64,000 nucleotides of DNA from Neisseria flavescens (GTDB lineage Bacteria; Pseudomonadota; Gammaproteobacteria; Burkholderiales; Neisseriaceae). The stretch lies in assembly GCF_005221285.1 (NCBI RefSeq), contig NZ_CP039886.1:1426001-1490000 (forward strand), given 5' to 3'. Numbering within the stretch: position 1 is the stretch's first letter; every line of letters begins with the position of its first letter. Of the stretch, positions 61,408 through 64,000 are shown piece after piece. The notes under the pieces were generated by a model. The model was not told the origin of the DNA. It was given only the letters and a program-made list of their open reading frames with translations, and made no database searches. Position numbers and translations under genes: made by a program.

Positions 61408-61890
61408 CTATTTGATAAATTTTAATATTTGTGAAATATACCCTAGTTTGACAAAATTTTCAGCAGATAAATTCGTCTGCTCAAAATCTTTTGCCAAACG
61501 TCGAGACCAACCTAACCATGCAAACGTTCGTTCTACAATCCAACGTTTGGGCAGAATATGCCAAGAAATATCTTGAATTTTCTTTGAAATCTCAACAGTT
61601 AAACCCAATTGCTCCGATACTTCGCGCTCAAATGTATTCCGATAACCTGCGTCTGCACAGAAACCTTTTAAACCCGGATAGGTCTCAAACGCTTTTTTTG
61701 CTGCAAAAATACCTGCTTTTGTGTCATGAATATTGGCTGCATGAACCACAACAGACAATAGGTTACCCAACGTATCAACAGCTATATGTCGCTTACGGCC
61801 TTTGATTTTTTTACCTCCGTCAAAACCTTTATCATGTGCGCCGGAAGCTGTTTTGACACTTTGCGAATCAATAATGGCATAAGTCGGCAT
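61408..61890 (-). CDS. IS5-family transposase OrfB (DDE domain), copy 2
   Basis: 160 residues, identical in protein sequence to OrfB of copy 1, with the same DDE positions (IIDSQS, CADAGYRN, VERTFAWL). It would be made as an OrfAB fusion by -1 frameshifting. Confidence 0.9.
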   Translation of the reverse strand: MPTYAIIDSQSVKTASGAHDKGFDGGKKIKGRKRHIAVDTLGNLLSVVVHAANIHDTKAGIFAAKKAFETYPGLKGFCADAGYRNTFEREVSEQLGLTVEISKKIQDISWHILPKRWIVERTFAWLGWSRRLAKDFEQTNLSAENFVKLGYISQILKFIK

Positions 61891-61907
61891 CGCTTGTTTT
61901 TGATGGA

Positions 61908-62171
61908 TTAAACGTTTTTTTGAACCAATGCCGAAAGAATCCTATCCCATAAGCCTGATTGGTTGGCTCTGCGATAGAAACTCCATACGGTTGGATAAGG
62001 TGGAAAATCATTGGGCAGCATACGCCATTGGCAACCTGTTTTGGTAATGTACAAAACGGCATTCACTAATTCACGTTTATCCCATTTGTAGTGGCGTAGC
62101 CGGTTAAAATGCGGCTCAATCGCTTGCCATTGGGCATCTGTTAAGTCTGTTGGGTAGGATTTTCCAGTCAT
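61908..62171 (-). CDS. IS5-family transposase OrfA, copy 2
   Basis: 87 residues, identical to OrfA of copy 1, ending after the slippery A-AAA-AAC heptamer. The ATG lies 36 bp inside the right inverted repeat. Confidence 0.88.
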   Translation of the reverse strand: MTGKSYPTDLTDAQWQAIEPHFNRLRHYKWDKRELVNAVLYITKTGCQWRMLPNDFPPYPTVWSFYRRANQSGLWDRILSALVQKNV

Positions 62172-62206
62172 AAAGATATTTTATCATTTTTGTGAATACA
62201 GGTTCT

Positions 62207-62244
62207 TAAAATTTATCAAATAGTTGTTTGTGAATACAGGTTCT
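62207..62244 (+). mobile_element. Remnant of an IS5-family 3' end
   Basis: These 38 bp (TAAAATTTATC through GAATACAGGTTCT) match the last 38 bp of IS copy 1 in plus orientation. IS copy 2 therefore inserted at a TA inside an older copy, whose remaining ~780 bp are gone. Confidence 0.85.
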
Positions 62245-62514
62245 TATTTTAAACAATATCAGATTTACCTTATAATAATATTAGGCGTGAATATTTACTC
62301 TACAATAGACATAACATTGGACATGCATGTTTCCATATAAATAAAAAATTATTGTCCAGCCGATTAACGACACAAAGGCAAACCGTACTTGGTCTGCCTG
62401 AGACTGCAGCCTCTGTTTTGGCTCGTATCACAAGCCAAGACAGCTCAAACACAATAACAAAACCTTAGGCTAAACCCATTTGGTTGACACAGTCGAAATA
62501 CTCATGGGATATCA
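62245..62514. other. Intergenic region after IS copy 2
   Basis: AT-rich at first, then mixed composition. It includes a possible promoter for the following gene, with no clear box, and no recognisable repeat or gene. Confidence 0.4.
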
Positions 62515-63187
62515 ATGAGCAAACAAGAAAAATTTTTCGACGTATACGTTCCCTATCCGCCGAACACGGATAGGGAGCGCATCCATGCCTGCCTGTATGA
62601 CAACCTACCTGAAAACGAAGTCGAGAGCCTGATTCAAGCCTTGGCAGAGCGTCCGCAAGCCATTATGGCTGAAAAATGCTCCCAAGACGAGCGCGAAAAT
62701 GCGCAGCATTACTTCAGCTATTTGGGTTTGGACGTGATCGTCCGTCAGGCTATAGAATTGGAAGCGGTTGAAGAAGAAACTGTGTCGGCAGCCAATACTC
62801 CCGACCCTATCCAATGCCCCATCTGCATGACGATTATCGACGAACTCGACGCACAGGAATGTAAAACCTGCAACTTTGATTTGACAGAAAAAATGAGTTG
62901 GCCATCCAGCGCAAACGCATTGAATGGCAGGAAAAAATCTCTTTCGAGCATAAAAAACAAACCGAAATTGCCCACAAGCTCAAATATGAACGCGAGCAGG
63001 AAGAGAAAAACTGCGCAAAAAAATCCGTGCCGAATTGGAATCCCAATTACGCGAAGAGCTAGGCCAAAATCCTGAGTTGGCCGCACTTGCAGCGAGGAAG
63101 AAAACACAGTTTCTGCTTACAATGGCTATCGTGTTCGCCGTTTTGAGCCTGCTTGCACTCGGCTATATCGCTGCAAAATTCTTCTAA
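62515..63187 (+). pseudogene. Zinc-ribbon membrane protein gene with two frameshifts
   Basis: The frame starts MSKQEKFFDVYVPYPPNTDR and has a zinc ribbon (CPICMTIIDELDAQECKTC). After DLTEK it changes frame at an A6 run (62888-62893), then again at an A5 run (63006-63010). Adding one A to each restores one protein of ~225 residues: a Lys/Glu/Gln-rich coiled-coil (ELAIQRKRIEWQEKISFEHK), then LREELGQNPELAALAARKKT and a C-terminal membrane helix (LLTMAIVFAVLSLLALGYIA), stop at 63185-63187. These are either real decay or homopolymer sequencing errors. Function unknown. Confidence 0.75.
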
Positions 63188-63202
63188 ACTGATTTCAAAA
63201 CT

Positions 63203-63238
63203 TAAGGCCGTCTGAAAACAGATTTTCAGACGGCCTTT
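63203..63238. terminator. Paired-DUS hairpin between convergent genes
   Basis: AAGGCCGTCTGAAAA and TTTTCAGACGGCCTT, between the frameshifted gene and priA. Confidence 0.8.
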
Positions 63239-63265
63239 TATTCCTTATTGATTGAACCATTTCAA

Positions 63266-64000
63266 TCAAGCCTCTTGCACATCAACGTCCACCGACCATC
63301 GGATTTTGCCGTCCCTGTTCTGCTGCAACACCTGCACCCACAAACTCACGGCGCGGTGCAAATCCTGTCGGGACGGAGATTCGATGAAAATTTGCGCGCG
63401 TTCGCGTTCGGCGAGGCGCACCATCAGCATCGGAGCGGCACCAAACTGGGAAACGCTTTCGGGCAACAGCGGGGCAAGGGTTTCTTTGGCGGCGTTGAGA
63501 AATTCCATCGCATCGGCAACGCGCGGCGCGTCGGCGCGGACGGCGGTCTGGAAACCGAAGGGCGGCATCGCGAACATTTGCCGCTCGTTCAATTCGTTTT
63601 CGGCAAACACGGCGTAGTCCTGCGCTTTGACGGCGGCAAAAACGGGATGTTCGGGCAGTTGGGTCTGTATCAACACCTTGCCGGGTTTGTCGGCGCGCCC
63701 CGCCCTGCCGGACACCTGCATCAGCTCGGCGAACAGCCTTTCCGGGGCGCGAAAGTCCGCGCTGTACAGGCTGCCGTCGGCGTTCAACACGATAACGAGG
63801 TTGAGCCGCGCGAAATCATGCCCTTTGGCGAGCATCTGCGTGCCGACCAAAATGTCGATTTTGTTGTCGGCGATGCGGCGATACAAATCCGCCCAGTCGT
63901 TTTTGTGCGCGGTGCTGTCCCTGTCAACACGAACGACGGCTGCCTTGGGCAGGAAGGCGCGCAGGGTTTCTTCGACGCGCTGCGTGCCGTGTCCGACGGC
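63266..64000 (-). CDS. priA: Primosomal protein N' (replication restart helicase), C-terminal part
   Basis: The minus-strand frame is open to the window edge, beyond the first visible ATG (63886), so the N-terminal part lies outside. Visible helicase motifs are DILVGTQMLAKGHDF (motif V) and LMQVSGRAGRADKPG (motif VI), followed by the PriA C-terminal domain (FAMPPFGFQTAVRADAP). It restarts stalled replication forks; in Neisseria PriA also supports DNA repair and transformation. Confidence 0.94.
   Translation of the reverse strand, partial: AVGHGTQRVEETLRAFLPKAAVVRVDRDSTAHKNDWADLYRRIADNKIDILVGTQMLAKGHDFARLNLVIVLNADGSLYSADFRAPERLFAELMQVSGRAGRADKPGKVLIQTQLPEHPVFAAVKAQDYAVFAENELNERQMFAMPPFGFQTAVRADAPRVADAMEFLNAAKETLAPLLPESVSQFGAAPMLMVRLAERERAQIFIESPSRQDLHRAVSLWVQVLQQNRDGKIRWSVDVDVQEA

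Larger units (their letters stand above)
61387..62206 (-). mobile_element. IS5-family insertion sequence, copy 2
   Basis: An 820-bp element of the same kind as 45753-46572, inverted. Inverted repeats AGAACCTGTATTCACAAA (left) and TTTGTGAATACAGGTTCT (right). Flanks are TT on the left and TA on the right, so there is no clean target duplication. The right flank is the 3' end of another copy of the same IS. Confidence 0.9.

Noticed and set aside
4764..63238. Regular short repeats that might suggest a CRISPR array
   Set aside because: The repeats are dispersed DUS copies, mostly inverted pairs at gene ends; there is no regular spacer array and no cas gene.

Overview
The window is a piece of a Neisseria chromosome, most likely a commensal of the subflava/flavescens type. 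Dozens of copies of the neisserial DNA uptake sequence (DUS) core GCCGTCTGAA occur, nearly all in the AG-DUS form (AGGCCGTCTGAA). Many sit as inverted pairs behind genes, where they double as terminators. Two short Correia elements, a type IV pilin locus, a cbb3 oxidase operon with tri-heme CcoP, and a complete Na+-NQR operon with its maturation genes fit this assignment. No species call is proven from sequence alone.

Layout. 1-2.9 kb: an AT-rich accessory island with two overlapping DUF262-family genes, the second ending in a DUF1524 nuclease-like domain; this resembles GmrSD-type restriction or defence. 3.0-8.2 kb: an operon like E. coli ynbBCD, with hydrolase/methyltransferase, PAP2/dual-specificity phosphatase, a small membrane protein, acyltransferase and CdsA-like protein. 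9.5-13.1 kb (minus): ccoNOQP. 13.4-19.0 kb: M61 peptidase, a TIGR01244 protein, an XRE regulator and glnD. 19.1-20.4 kb: pilE with an RpoN-type promoter and upstream repeated sites, then a damaged second pilin gene. 20.6-24.0 kb: Lrp-type regulator, small conserved proteins and an ion antiporter. 24.3-31.6 kb: nqrABCDEF, apbE and nqrM. These form one functional set, since ApbE flavinylates NqrB/C and NqrM supplies iron. 31.8-46 kb: housekeeping genes (rpmG, rpmB, brnQ, scpA, tcdA, usp, hemL, miaB, a purine permease, a lipoprotein, tRNA-Glu, tRNA-Arg, dgt, rho).

45.75-62.2 kb is bracketed by two inverted, equal-length copies of an IS5-family element. Inside lie ubiB, a tandem glycine riboswitch driving gcvT, an unexpected GT90 glycosyltransferase gene, gcvH, tag, gcvP, thiD, an OsmC-like protein, two regulators (GntR and DeoR types), glnS and a broken EamA transporter gene. 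Beyond the second IS are a doubly frameshifted zinc-ribbon membrane-protein gene and the 3' part of priA (minus strand, running off the window).

The most unusual points are the DUF262 pair; the RpoN promoter with helically phased repeats upstream of pilE; a pilin gene lacking Glu5 and ending inside a DUS; a DUS hairpin inside the second glycine aptamer; a paired-DUS hairpin inside an open reading frame; and the nested IS ends next to two decaying genes. Coordinates and motifs were read by eye; no alignment, folding or database search was run.
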